Shown piece after piece: positions 43,260 to 55,640 of a DNA stretch of 60,000 nucleotides (position 1 is the stretch's first letter; the number at the start of each line of letters is the position of its first letter). The notes under the pieces are model-generated. The model was not told the origin of the DNA, searched no databases, and saw nothing but the letters and a program-made list of their open reading frames with translations. The DNA lies in NCBI RefSeq assembly GCF_008831285.2, contig NC_045148.1, positions 20,889,002 to 20,949,001 on the forward strand. Reading direction: 5' to 3'. This DNA comes from Nymphaea colorata. Its lineage: Eukaryota; Streptophyta; Magnoliopsida; Nymphaeales; Nymphaeaceae. The translations under genes were made by a program, and so were the position numbers.

Positions 43260-44670
43260 GGAGTCTTCGTTGGTTCTATCACATCCTAGATCCCCATACG
43301 TTAAGGTCTCCATTTTTTCTTAATGATTTTTTTTTTTCCCAAATTGGTTTCTAGCTATGCTGGGAAACATTTTCTCTTGACATTTTTAACTCCATGACAC
43401 GAGGTGACCCGACTCTCCTCGTGGTCCAACTTTTCTCTGTGCACTTTTTTGGGTAAAATTATGGCAGATTTGATGCACATAAAAAAGAGATTGAATTTTT
43501 TGAAATTGGTTTTATAATCATGAATTAAGAAGGTAAAGACTGATCCACTCCGATCCACAATTTACCATATCTAGGGCTGCACACGAGCCGAGTCGAGCTC
43601 GAGCTTGCCCAGCTCGAGCTCGACTCGACTCAACGAGCTCGAGCTCGAACTCGACTCGAACTCGAGTCGAGCTACCTAACACAAGCTCAAGCTCGAGCTC
43701 GAGCTCGACTCGATTAACTCGATTAGCTCGTCTAAATAAAATATGATCCTTCTTTTTAAAATATCTAGTAAATTTCATGACGTGGGATGAAATTTGTGAA
43801 TCACTCAACCGAGTCAACCCTGCTAACAGTTTAGAGCTGCAAATAGACACCATTTGGTATTAGACTGTTCTCATTATTAACTATTATAGAATCATAAGCT
43901 GATGACTGAACAACTGAACAAAATGGAAATAGGACATAATGTATATAAACGAGTCGAGTCGAGTATAAACGAGTCGAGTTCTTAAAACTCGAACTCGACT
44001 CGTTTACTCATTCGAGTTTCATTGTAAACTCGAACTCGACTCGTTTATAAACGAGTCGAGCTCGAGCCGAGTTTAACCGGGCGAGTTCGAGTCGAGCCCG
44101 AGCTGGCTCGACTAGTTGTGCAGCCCTAACCATATCCAATTTAGTCGATCTTCCTTATTTAATTCAGATTGGACTTCAATCGATATTGACGAGACTTGGA
44201 ATTTTGAAACAGAGTTCCAACTTTTATGTAAAATTGGGTCGGATCCTTCAAAGATTTCCGGCTTAAATCGGAAACCTGGTTCATATACTAAGGCTGACGG
44301 CATGATGACAAGGTCTCATACTAATTACTAATACTTATTGGGTAGAGTCTGAAACACTCAAAATTTTTTTATAACATCCCAAATCAATTTTCAAAGCCCC
44401 AAATCACAATAGTTACTCTAAATTGAATCTGATTTCCAACAAATTTGACTTCAACGACGCCTCCTCATGATCTTACTCTTCTTCATGATCATGGCTTCAA
44501 AAATTTCCTGCTCAAATAGGAAACCTGATTCATATACTAAGACATGATTACAAGGGCTTATACTAATTACTAATATTTATTGGGTAGAGTCTGAAGCACT
44601 CAAAATTTTTTGGTAACATACAAATCACAATAGTAAATCTAAACTGAATCTGATTTCCAACAAATTTGAC
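43260..44670. repeat. 3' flank of TNL B, duplicate of 19815-20710
   Basis: It is collinear with the TNL A flank, missing some 250 bases near 43395 and with the hAT-like element inserted at 43572. It also has a local partial duplication: AATCTGATTTCCAACAAATT and the next 60 bases occur at about 44426 and 44646. Confidence 0.88.
43572..44128. mobile_element. hAT-like MITE with perfect 12-bp terminal repeats and 8-bp target duplication
   Basis: A 557-bp element begins TAGGGCTGCACA and ends TGTGCAGCCCTA, a perfect inverted repeat. It is flanked by ACCATATC at 43564-43571 and 44129-44136. An 8-bp duplication and TAGGG ends are the hAT superfamily signature. The interior is mostly GAGCTCGAGTCGAG words with no transposase. 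The TNL A flank has the uninterrupted site at about 20395, so insertion came after the duplication. Confidence 0.93.
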
Positions 44671-44742
44671 TACTTCAACGACGTCTCCTCATGATTTTCC
44701 TCTTCTCCATGATCATGGCTTCAACTCCTAGCTGTATCTTTT

Positions 44743-47700
44743 TCATTCCTCGCCAGTAAAAGAAAAGGTCATGCCAACCGTGGTCAGGTTTGAGGCGTCC
44801 GCTGATACCAGAATTGTTGCACGACTGCCAGTCCTTAAACGCTCTTGTATTTCGTCTTCCTTTCCAAAATTGACTTCGTAATCGCTCCATACGGCGGAGC
44901 GTTCATGCCTCCAATGAATGAAGCGTGGGCAGCTAGCCGGAAAGTGTGGGACGCGGTTAGGCTGGAAGACCTGTATGATTTTGGGGCCATAAGCTCTGAT
45001 CTCATTCCCACCCCCATGGTGCTCATCTTCAATCATCCCGTCACGACCTCCGCCATTTTCACGGCCATCTTCTGCCACCTCTTCAACTTCGTTGAGTACT
45101 TCAGTCTCCCTCTCTATTTCCTCTGCCTCAGTTTCTTTTTCATGATCTCCGCCTTCTTCGCGGTCATCTTCTGCCACCTCCTCTTCAACTTCGTTTAGTA
45201 CCTCACACTCCCTCTGCACTTCGACCTTGTCAGCCTCAGTTTCAGTACCATCACGACCGCCACTATTTTCGCGGCCATCTTCCGCCACCTCCTGTTGAAC
45301 ATTGATGAATACTTTAGGCTCCCTGTCTGCTTCCTCTTCAGCCTCAGTTTCATTGTCACTACCTCCGCCGTCTTCGTGGCCATCTTCCTCTGCCACCTCT
45401 TCAACCTCGACCGCTTCTGGCCTCATAAGAGCATCAATAGACGAGATCGCACACCTCTCGTGACAGGGGACTTCGATAAACCCCAGCCCATCAAATAAAA
45501 TTCGGCCTCGGTAACATATCTGAAAATTCCAAACTCTCGGTAAAGGGATCCAAATGGGACGGAAGAAGTTCTTGACTATAGGACGTTGAACTTCGAGTGT
45601 GGACTCAAAGACGACACGGTGATCGTCTTCCAGGAGTTGTATATGAATGGGTGATTGGACCTTATTTCATCATTAACTCGGGTTTGGGAACGTTTGCTCC
45701 ATTTGGAAACATGAAAGACAGCTGCTGGGGCCAATAACAGACTCAGGGGACAGACTTCCCCATATCTCGAATCGACCCAAACGTTCGAATGCAAGTTCCT
45801 GCCACAACCAAGAACAACGAACAAGAGACTTTCATCAAAATTGAGCAACTTCGTACGGCAGCACCATTAAACTGCTTGTACTACTAGTAAATAAACCAAT
45901 CGAGGACTAGCGGCTAATTTGTTAGACCATACATACCTTGAAGATTTGCTTTTTGAAATCATCACTGAGGGAGCTGCAACCGATGGAACCGTAGGGGCTT
46001 GGCAAGACTAACTCTTCTATGTTTTGAGCAGCATTCTCAATGCCTTGTACATCTTCAAGCAACCGACAACCACCGAGGCGCAATTTCTTCAAACATTCCA
46101 AGTTTGAAATATCCAGTGTCTTCTCTAAGTGACTGCAGTTAGATGCATCAAGTATTAGCAAGGAAGAAGGGAGCAAAGGAACCAATCGGATCCTCTTGCA
46201 ACCGTTTAATGAAAGCTCTTCAAGTCGAGAAAGGTTGCGTATGCACAATGGCAGCTCTGTGATGCTCTCACAAGCCTCAAACTTTAAAAATTCGAGGTTC
46301 TCAAGTGATCCGATCCACTCGGGCAAAGCTTTGAGGTTCTTGCATCTCAAAGTAAAGGACTTTAGGTTTTCAACAGAGGTTTCAGCCATGGCCGCAGGTA
46401 ACTCTTCGTCGGCACAGCATAGTGACAGTGACTCGATGCTCCTCAATGAGAAGATCTTATTGATGATCGGTGTGATAGATTCACAATCCGCTTCAAAGGT
46501 CTTGAGGTTCTCTCGATATGGAAGCCAATCTGGTAGAGTCATAAGATTCTCGCATCTCAATGACAACTCCTCAATCTTATCCATTGCCTCAATGGATTCT
46601 GGCAACTCTTTAATTCTGCTATCACTGATACAGAGAACTCTTGCTTTCTTCAACGAAGAAGACGGTAAAACACTAAGCCAGTTGCATGATGAGATCTCCA
46701 ATCGATCAATGTCCATGAGATCCCCACCGTTTATCTTCATTCCTTTTAAGTCAGTGCCTTCAACATTGAACACTTGTAAGGAATTCAAACTACTAATTGA
46801 ATCAGGCAGACTGTGCAGCCTATCCAACTTCCTTAGATACATCTCACTGAGCTTGGTTAGCTGTCCTATTGAAGAAGGTATACTTGTGGTTGCCAAGTCG
46901 TCAAGCTCAAGCGTATTCAACGATTCCAAGTTCCCCAACCGCTCTGGTAGAGATTCAAGTCTTGGGAATTGTTTTATGCAAAGAGTTTGAAGTGAAGTTA
47001 ATTGACAAATGGCATCGGGCAACTTCTAAACGTTCAGAAATTGAAGAAACTTCAGGTATTTTAATTTTGTCAAATTTCCAATGGATTCATGAACTTCGAC
47101 TAACGATGCACAGTAGGAGAATTCCAACATTTCCAGATGCGGCATATTGGAGAAATCCGGCGTCACTCTTATTGAATGACAAGAAATCTTGAGAAATTTC
47201 AATGCGTTGAACACCTGCAAAAGAGCATATTTCTCAGTTGAAACTTTCGAGGACAAACCCAATTATTTAAAATGACCAAAAAAAAAAGGAGAAATAACCT
47301 TCGATGGGCTTTCCCTAACAAGAAGTTCACTCATATCGTCTGCTACATGTAATTCAAGGGTGACTAGATTCTCAAGGTTGCAGCTTGAAAACGATTCAAT
47401 TTTCGTCACTCTCAAGAATAGAACTTTGAGAGCCTTGGGGAGCATGAAGTTTTCGCCTTTGAAGCTGACATTATTGACCCGAAGAGCTCTTAGCCTTTTC
47501 ATCTCTCCAAAGGCTCCAGAACTTAATTCTTCTTTAGCCTCGCTAAGAGTGATGCCTTCTGTGACATTGTTGCTTCGCTGCATGGATGAACAACTTGTAA
47601 TTATTGTTATACACCACCAGACTCGATACTTCATATGCATGTCTTTCCCATGCATGTTAAAATATGAGCAACAGTCTGGGAGGAAAGTGGTTAGTGTCAA

Positions 47701-50067
47701 TGTATAGCTCTAGACAACGAGAACTGATCAGCAGGCAGGGACATGGAGTAGGCAAAATTGTTGAGAAGCCAAGACCATAATACAAGAATGCTCTATACGA
47801 TATCGAGAGAGTGAGAGAGAGACATCACTTACATTTTCTTCTAACATATTCAATGTGTCGTCAGCGGTCCATAGCCTGCTCCAAGGTTTGTCTGGTTGTC
47901 CTTGGCGAGCTATGTCTCTTCCCATGTCCCTTATAAGATCGTGCATCTCGAACGGTCCATCATCACGAACCCGCGAAATGAGACTCTTCTTTTGAAGGAC
48001 CTTAATTGCAGATCTTGGTTGCCAATTTAAACTTTCCCACATAAGAGTTGCTTCTACTTCAGATTGGCCAACGAAGAAGCATGCAATGTCCAAAAATATC
48101 CGTTTCTCAACATTAGACAGTGCATCGTAACTTATTTGCAAACATTTCTGGATGTCTTGTTCTGGGGTCTCCTGCAGCTTATCCAAATAATCTTGCCATT
48201 CAGCCAGGTCGCTCTTATCAGAGAGGTAGGATCCGAAAACTCTAAGGGCCAATGGCAGCCCACCAGCAACTGCGACAACCTTCATTGTCATGTCCACGAA
48301 CATGTCCTGTGGTTGATGACTGCTCTGAAAGGCATATCTGTTGAAGAGATCGAGTGATTGATCAGCATCCATGAGCTTTGGCTTGTATATGCCATCGACT
48401 CTACAAAGTGATAGCACATTTTCATCTCGGGTTGTCATAATTATCTGACTGCCCGATGCGAAACAGTACAGTAGTCTTTCACCAATTAGTTCCTTGAATT
48501 GTTGGTGATGATCAACGTCGTCCAATACTATTAGAATTTTCTTGGGAGGAACTCTTTCTAAGAGCAGGCGCTGCCCACTTTCAATGTCGTGTATTGGCGT
48601 AAATCTGTCGTCCAGGAGCTCTTCCACGAGTTGCCTCATCAGTTGCGTCCGTGCCGTGGCATCTTTCCAACGCTCCCTTATATTCGTAATAAAGGTGGCT
48701 GCCCCAAAATTTGAACGCAATTTGTTGAAAACAGCCTTGGCAATGGTGGTCTTCCCAATGCCGCCTGCACCCACAAGTCCCACCATCTTAACACCATCTC
48801 TTTCATTTTGCAGCAGCTTCATCACGTCCTCAATGCGAGATTCCATTCCAACCGGATGGTCCGCCACAATCAGAAGGCCACTTTGTAGATGCCGCAGCAG
48901 GCAGCGGACAACTTTCTCGACCAGTGTCGCTTCATGCCTGCAAGCGATCCAAGTTAAAATATATCATCAATTTTGGCGCCTGCCTGTCCATGTGGGTTGT
49001 CGGTCGTCACAGGAGAGGAAAAATAATCAAATCATATCTGCAATAACTTTAATTTGAAAATGAGCAATAAATGTCTCCAAAAATATCGCCCATGTACACT
49101 ACTTGTTGTCAACTTGATTTCAATTCATATTAAGAGAGGAGGTTATTTATTATGCCCTGTTGCGGCCCCCCCCAACCTTTTAATTGGCACAACACTTGAA
49201 TATACTGTCATGAACCTTGCATATGCTTCCTAGATGTCTTACTCAATACAAATTATGCAGAATAATTCTACTACTTAATTCCAATGTTTTAAAACTCAGT
49301 GACTTAGACTCGATTTGGCTGTTCTCGACTCTTAAGTCGGAGGGTCTAACTCGGTTATGCTAGATTCACTGATCTAATTTTTAGATTCAAGTTTCGAAAA
49401 GAGAAACAGATGAGTGCATACCCATTGGCGTCGTAGTTGAGGATGTAGCCGGAAATATTGGCTACTGTTTTAAGGCATCTCTCCACTTGCCCACTTCTGC
49501 TTTGTCCACTTTTTTGTCATTGTCGTATGATTTAAAGGCAGATTGGAAAGGCCCAGCCTGGTGGCGAACATGAGAAGGCTGGACGCCGAAGAAGATGGGA
49601 ACGATCAGCCTCCTGCCCGCGCACTCGACTATCTTGGCGATCTCTTTTAGGCACCATTTTGAGTCCGCATAGCCCTTGGAAATGATTGGCACAAACACCT
49701 TTGACCTCTCGATGTAAGAGAACAGCTCCTCGATCGTTTCACCTCTGTGCAAATCTTCATTGTCTATGAAGGTTTTCAAGCCCCGTCTGCAGAGAGCCTG
49801 GTAGAGATGGCCAGTGAATCCATTTCGGGTGTCAACTCCTCTGAAGCTCAGAAAAGTATCAAAATCATGCTGCTCATTGGGAGAGGGGGACAATGCTACT
49901 GTTGGTGAGGATGGCCGCTCTACAACTTCTCCGGGGTCTGGAATTGGAGCTTGAATGGCTGGATCAGATAGCCATGGCGATTGAAGGGCCTTGTCTATGG
50001 CACTTTTGATCCACTCAAGGATGGCGGCGACGCAGCCAGCGATGGGGAGGCATCTAGAATTCCCCAT
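44743..50067 (-). pseudogene. TNL B: TIR-NBS-LRR pseudogene, paralogue of TNL A
   Basis: It has the same five-exon layout: 50067-49422 (TIR), 48937-47833 (NB-ARC), 47577-47299, 47214-45937 (LRR) and 45798-44743. Three groups of lesions are visible against TNL A. One base is missing in the GTTTTA stretch at 49467-49472, giving a stop eight bases later and a TIR-only product of about 201 residues. A GAG codon has become TAG at 47026-47028 in the LRR exon. Deletions of 1 and 14 bases near 45727 and 45666 put part of exon 5 out of frame with a stop at 45673-45675. NB-ARC motifs are otherwise normal: GLVGAGGIGKTT, ILIVLDDVD, GLPLAL, FLDIACFFVG, MHDLIRDMGRDI. The N-terminus reads MGNSRC. A truncated TIR protein could still be made; a full receptor could not. 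Confidence 0.93.
45002..45420 (-). repeat. Acidic tandem repeats in TNL B exon 5
   Basis: It is nearly identical to the TNL A block (about two residue differences over 227), although the exon is out of frame upstream. Confidence 0.85.
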
Positions 50068-52439
50068 TTCTTTGGATACGCTTGCAATAGAATAGGCAAC
50101 TCCCTTAGGGTTGAAGCTATTGCGTGGTGGAGTACCTATAAGGAGGACGGGGATGAGATGGGGGAAACTGAGAAGTCTTCGTAGCGCAGTTTCATCGAAA
50201 AGGACCAATTGACTTACGGGAGCGTGCTCTCCATGGTTCACAACTTCTAAATTCAATGCAAAAGAAAAGTTTCTTTGGTAATGTAGACAAGAGCTCTTGA
50301 TTCATGAAATTGCAAATGTTTAATATAGATCTTTAAATTTTGGCAACCATATGCATTCCCATTTACGTATTCAACCAACTCTTCCATTTGATGTCTCGGC
50401 ATTTTCCTTTCCCTCCTTTTTTTTCCTTTTTTTTTTTAAGAACGCTTTGAAAGATCCGCCTGAGGAGAGGAAAGCTGGTCAAAAGCTACCTTATTTTTAC
50501 CAACTTTGCTTTTATGTAAAAGGTCACATAAAGTTGACAGCGTTTTAGCAATTTAAGTCACATAATTCGAATACAATACAAGCTGGGGCCGCTATCAGTA
50601 TTTTATCAAACTCTCGAAAAGAAAGTCGTGCAGGTGTTTTCAAAAAGTCATATCATATATTTGAATTTTTAAAACTTTAAACAGGGGTCAGACCTTAATA
50701 TTAATATAGTATATTTATTTCATATAGATATACTGCTCCATTAACATATTCATATTCAAATTTGGGTTCAGGTTTGAAAGCAGATTAAGAAAAATGTAAT
50801 TACCATGTCCAAATCTGTTTTTCGAATTTACAGGTTGGACCCAGTTCAAATCCGGCTTTTTAAATTTACATTTAGATTCAAATCTGAATTTTAAATACAG
50901 AGCTGAATCTGAAATAAATTTTATGAGATGTTAAGAACTTGTTAAGGTTGAATTCGTGTCAAATCCTATCAGATTTTCATTTAAAACCATTATTGAATCT
51001 GATCTACTAACTGGAACTCACTCTCATACTAGACTCGGACCCCTGGTTCGACAGATACCCAACCTCAAGTTTCGGTTTCAACCCTAAAAATGTTAATAAC
51101 CAATATGACCAACTTTTTTATAAACCCTTAAATATCTCTCATTATTATCAATATGGAACTAAATTTCTCCAAGTATGGAGTTACAATCCATCCGTATGGG
51201 ATCCCAGTTCCGTATTTTCCTTTTTTATAACTAACCTTTTTTTATATCCCAGAAGTAGCCAAATTCAATTGATTGAGATAACTGGGGATTTAATTTGATG
51301 TAGGTAACAACCATTGACCTGGAAAAGGATAGAATGGCATGCCTAGTTTCCTTCAAGGCCGCTTACTACCTTAAATCAGACATCTTCAACGTTCACCGTT
51401 TCCATCCAGAACCTGTTGTAGACTGTAATTACTCTTCACCATTTCTCTTCCAGGTGAGCTTGACGCTCACTTCTTGACACCAGAAGCATCCCTTCCAGCA
51501 GAAACAATATCCTGGACATCGACATTCTCTCCGATATATTCTTCCGTTTGGCAAGGTACCATCATTTACTGATTACAAGATTAGCTCTTGACAGAACTAT
51601 AATGAAAGATATTTGGAAAATGGAAACAGATCAACCGCAAGTGGTAGGTGGGAGAAGCCCTAATCGTCCTTCTCTTTAGTCTTCACATTCATCTTTTTCA
51701 TGGTAACGTAATGGTAAGGGACCGAGGTCAGCATTCATCAGGCCTTGTTAGTTAATAGGGACATCATTATATCCGATATAGATCGATCTCAAACAATTTC
51801 ATATGAAAAAAATTTAATATCTGATTAAGAAATCAGATCGATTCAGATTTAATCGATTCAAATTTAAGAAATGACATCTGATTGAATTCAGATATATATA
51901 AATATGTGATTGGATTTGGATTTAAATTTAGTTTCGGATTTAGATCAAATTTAATTTTAAACAAATATCATATATCTAATGCTCTTACATGAGGCCAAAT
52001 ATGGTTCAAAATAATTTGGAGTCGAATTCTATGAATGTAAAAATGAATTCAGATCAGATATTCAAATGTACATTAGAACCCCCCATTCACCTGCCACTTG
52101 TTAAAAGCCTCCATTAATGTCAAAGGGTTCCAAAATTCCATATCAAGCGATAAGTTTCCCCACTCAACTTCGGCCTCTGTAGGTAGGACCTGTTGTTGCC
52201 CCAAAGATATAGTTCACTGTCCATTCAATGAACCTGGCATCAATTAATGGCAATATTATTTCACAGAGTCAACAACGACTGTTCTAATGGGAAGATCCCA
52301 CCTTATTTTAGATAGATAAATGAGTCAGCACTTGATGCCTTCCTAGGCAGTTATGTCGCCTTACTTAAGCAGCTGCACAACTTGTTGTATATAAAACATT
52401 TTTATGTGGCTATTTGTCACTAGTGGCGCCTTTTTGGAC
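50068..52439. other. Upstream region of TNL B; no gene seen
   Basis: The TNL frame is open upstream to 50256, but similarity to TNL A stops near 50180. A - strand reading near 51560-51475 (EEYIGENVDVQDIVSAGRD, then KK-stop) looks protein-like but is isolated. The rest is AT-rich with A/T runs. Confidence 0.45.
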
Positions 52440-52509
52440 ATATATAAAACATTAGTATGTGGCTATTTCTCACTGGAGACAAATAGCCACATACTAATGT
52501 TTTATATAT
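52440..52509. repeat. Perfect inverted repeat, 29-bp arms and 12-bp loop
   Basis: ATATATAAAACATTAGTATG continues to 52468 and is reverse complemented without mismatch at 52481-52509. A third, direct, partial copy of the arm lies at 52390-52420 (TATAAAACATTTTTATGTGG). The DNA could fold as a strong hairpin. There is no flanking duplication I can define. Confidence 0.9.
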
Positions 52510-53398
52510 AAAAACTTGTTGCAGAGGCATATAGGTATGACACCATTTCCGAAGTCACTGTTAGTACTGTTGATGACTCCTTATTATGGTGCATATCCTA
52601 AATAATTGTCATTTCTAATATGATTTTTCACTAAATTAATCCAATCAAATATGTAAATCATGCATTCGCTATTTCCCACGTCTTATAGATATGCTTTAAT
52701 TGGTTTTGATTTAGATTGTTAAAAAGGTGGTTTTTTTCCATCATCAAGTCTTTTTTTTTGCCTAATTACTTAGGGTCATTCCGTTTTTCTAGCTTAATTA
52801 GAAATGCTACTATGGGCATTAAAAATATTAACTATCCATATTAACATTTGTTGATTTCTTTAGTTAAATCAAGCTACAAAGTAGGTACTTAAAAGTTCTT
52901 GCTATGGGTATAAACAGAATTTTACAGGACAAAGCTGTAAAATGTCAAACCATTGGGTTTCACATACTTCTATTTAACGTCTTATTTGTACAATAGGCAA
53001 TTACATTTTTAGGTATATCATTTCTAGGTTTTCACTAGATATCAATACGAATCACAAAGTTCTCGTGGAAAATTACACCTTATCTGTAACTTTTTATAAC
53101 CAACTTCCAAAAATATCCATATTTTTCTCTTCAAAATTGTCCTTAAATTACATAGTCCAACTTAATGACTCTTGACCTTAAGGACGAATTTTTCTAAGTT
53201 ACAAAAGAAAAAGGAGGATGGAATAGGATAACTTGACAAACAAGGAGATGAATCTGGAACATAGGCAATAAAGTCAAGACTATCTTACGAGACCGAGCAT
53301 GTTCGACATAAAACAAATATCTGATACTTTACAGAAAGGCTTTCACTGCCAACTTGCTCAAAATAAAATTCAGTTCACTTGGAACACTTGAATTTTAA
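52510..53398. other. No gene seen
   Basis: AT-rich intergenic sequence with only short, unconserved open frames. Confidence 0.5.
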
Positions 53399-53688
53399 AT
53401 GACAGCGAGATGTTTTTGTAATGAATTACAGAGAAGTGAAGCAAGCATTCAACACAGCAATCGGCCTGCCAAATGCCAATTGCTGCTGGCCCAACAGGTT
53501 TCGACCTCTGCTTCCAAGGCTTGGTCGACTCTTCGTCCATACCTAATCTCACGCGTCATTTCGGTAGCGATGATTCCTGTGTGTCACAGGAGAACTGTTT
53601 CATCGTTGCTACCGACAGTCGATTGTCTTGCCTAGCGAACGACGAGGCGTTGATGGAAATGTCCATCATCAAAGCCTTCATGCAGCGA
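53399..53688 (-). other. Unrecognised coding-like fragment
   Basis: On the - strand a frame reads MKALMMDISINASSFARQ and continues for 40-odd codons to a stop near 53560. In another frame MDEESTKPWKQRSKPVGP and IWQADC follow. Composition here is closer to coding DNA than its surroundings. I do not recognise it. It adjoins the Copia LTR end at about 53689, so it may be host sequence into which that element inserted. Confidence 0.25.
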
Positions 53689-54263
53689 TGTTGGCGAAAA
53701 TGAGGACCCTAAATATAACTTAGATCCAAACCTGAACAACTTATACAGAAAAAAACCGTAAGGTGTCTGGACGTTCAAAATAATTTTTAATAATAAATTT
53801 ATCAAAGTTTACTTAATAAAAGCTCAATCCCCAAAAGAACAAGAGTTCACAAAATGATTCAACAAACGATGACATAAATGCACCAAGTACACTTAAATAA
53901 ATACTTGCATTATTTGTCAACATGAAACTTACAAAAGTGAGGTACAAGAACTCACCTCTATAAGCTTACTTAGTGAACTATCACCCAAGCACCCAACATC
54001 CCTGCGCTTGAGCACACACTTGAGACACTCACACTCCAGTTCACAAAGTGAGCACAAGAACTTACTAAACTCTTGCTCAAGGCACTCACCACTCTCTTGA
54101 TAATAGACACAAAGGCCAGCACCACTATTTATAGGGATTGAGAAGGTCGGTGGTGAAGGTTCCACCACTTTCCAACTATTACTTTTTATCTTTACATCAT
54201 TAGTCATTGACTTACAAAAGAAGGCTCACGATTTTTTGAGAGAGTTGGTGATGACTCATTACA
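53689..54263 (-). repeat. LTR of a truncated Copia element
   Basis: On the - strand it begins TGTAATGAGTCATCACC right after a purine tract (GAGGGGGAGAT) and may end with CGCCAACA near 53689. The start is well supported by the tract and the upstream RNase H. The end is a guess based on CA and a change in composition. Confidence 0.6.
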
Positions 54264-54770
54264 ATCTCCCCCTCATTACCAACTCTCTACTCGTGACTCT
54301 AACATTTTCTAAGCTTCGTGAATGTTTGTACTGGCAAAGCCTTTGGTAAAGATGTCAGCTACTTGATTTTTGAAGTGATTGATTGCAGCTCAATCTCTCA
54401 TTTGAGTACATTTTCTCTACTAAAATGATGTTTCACATCTATATGTTTCATTCGAACATGAAAGATAAGATTCTCTGCAAGTCTAATTGCAGTTTGATTA
54501 TTGCAGTAGAGTCTCAATGCAATTCCACATCTTATTTAATGTCTTTTAAAAGGTCGCATCAACTACACACATTCTTTTGTTGTCTATACTCCACTTTTGT
54601 TGTAGATAGTAAAACTGTTGGCTCTCTTACTATGTCATGCAATTGCACTACTTCCAAGACTTGATGTATATCCAATGGTTGATCTTGAGTCAATAAATTT
54701 TCAACATAATCCACATCACGATGACCAGCAACTTGACAAGTTGATTCTATGTGTGCTTAAGGACTAATAA
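54264..54770 (-). pseudogene. Copia RNase H fragment next to the LTR
   Basis: Reading - strand, pieces include EPTVLLSTTKVEYRQQ (the STAEAEY region), a decayed YCDN-like part with several stops, and QVADIFTKGFASTNIHEA at the end, which is the standard Copia C-terminus. Only the last ~150 codons of pol remain; the rest of the element is gone beyond about 54770. Confidence 0.85.
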
Positions 54771-55640
54771 CAAACTGTTACTGCTACCAAACACCTTTAC
54801 GTATGTAATAGGTATAAAGAGATTGGGGAAAAAAAAAAAATCAAAGCCATCCTTCTCAAAGGGATCGGATGACATTATTAGAGGGTTGGGTAATTCTGGA
54901 TAGCCAAAGTCACCATTCAATTTTTTCATATAGAAATATATCATTATCAATTTTTTCATATATAAATATATCATTATACATAGGTCGCATGCTGTGAGAA
55001 AACCTATCCAATGAGTTCATTAGGTGGGTGAGAGAGGAGTCATGGGGACCACGCCATGTGGGTCCACAACAAAGAAAAGCTGATTTTCAGCCTCTTTTTT
55101 TTAATTAATATGAATATCTCTCTCTCTCTCTCTCTCTCTCTCTAATATAATATAGTAATCACACCCTCTCAATTATTTAATTAAGAGCATCCCATTTATT
55201 TTTAGCATGGATGTTAGTTTAGACTCAATTTCAATAAAACCTTAACTTATTCCATAACATAACAACTCTTTCACATGAGCCGAGGATAATCAAAGCAATT
55301 TCTACATCTCATATGCCTATCTTTCCCCTATGTCTCTCATGCCATGTATATTTCTTAAGCAATTGCTATGGAGACTAAAACAATCCCCTAGAGCTCTATT
55401 ACATGTCGGATTTGTTTGGATGGACAAGATTCAAACATAAAAGAACTTGAAGTTTTGAAATGATGTAATGGGAGATAATTTGTGCTCAGCCGAAATGTTT
55501 TTACACAATTAGAAGAAAACGAATATCTTCTGCATGTTCCATATTGAAAACATAGCATATTACATCACAGTCTAGATGCCATGCACGTTGAAGGAATGCG
55601 TGACAACATCATAGTTAGGCTATTGAACTTGAATAAGAAA
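54771..55640. other. No gene seen; (CT)n microsatellite and small tandem repeat
   Basis: It contains ATCAATTTTTTCATATA repeated twice (about 54915-54960) and a CT tract at 55117-55143. Nothing else is recognisable. Confidence 0.55.
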
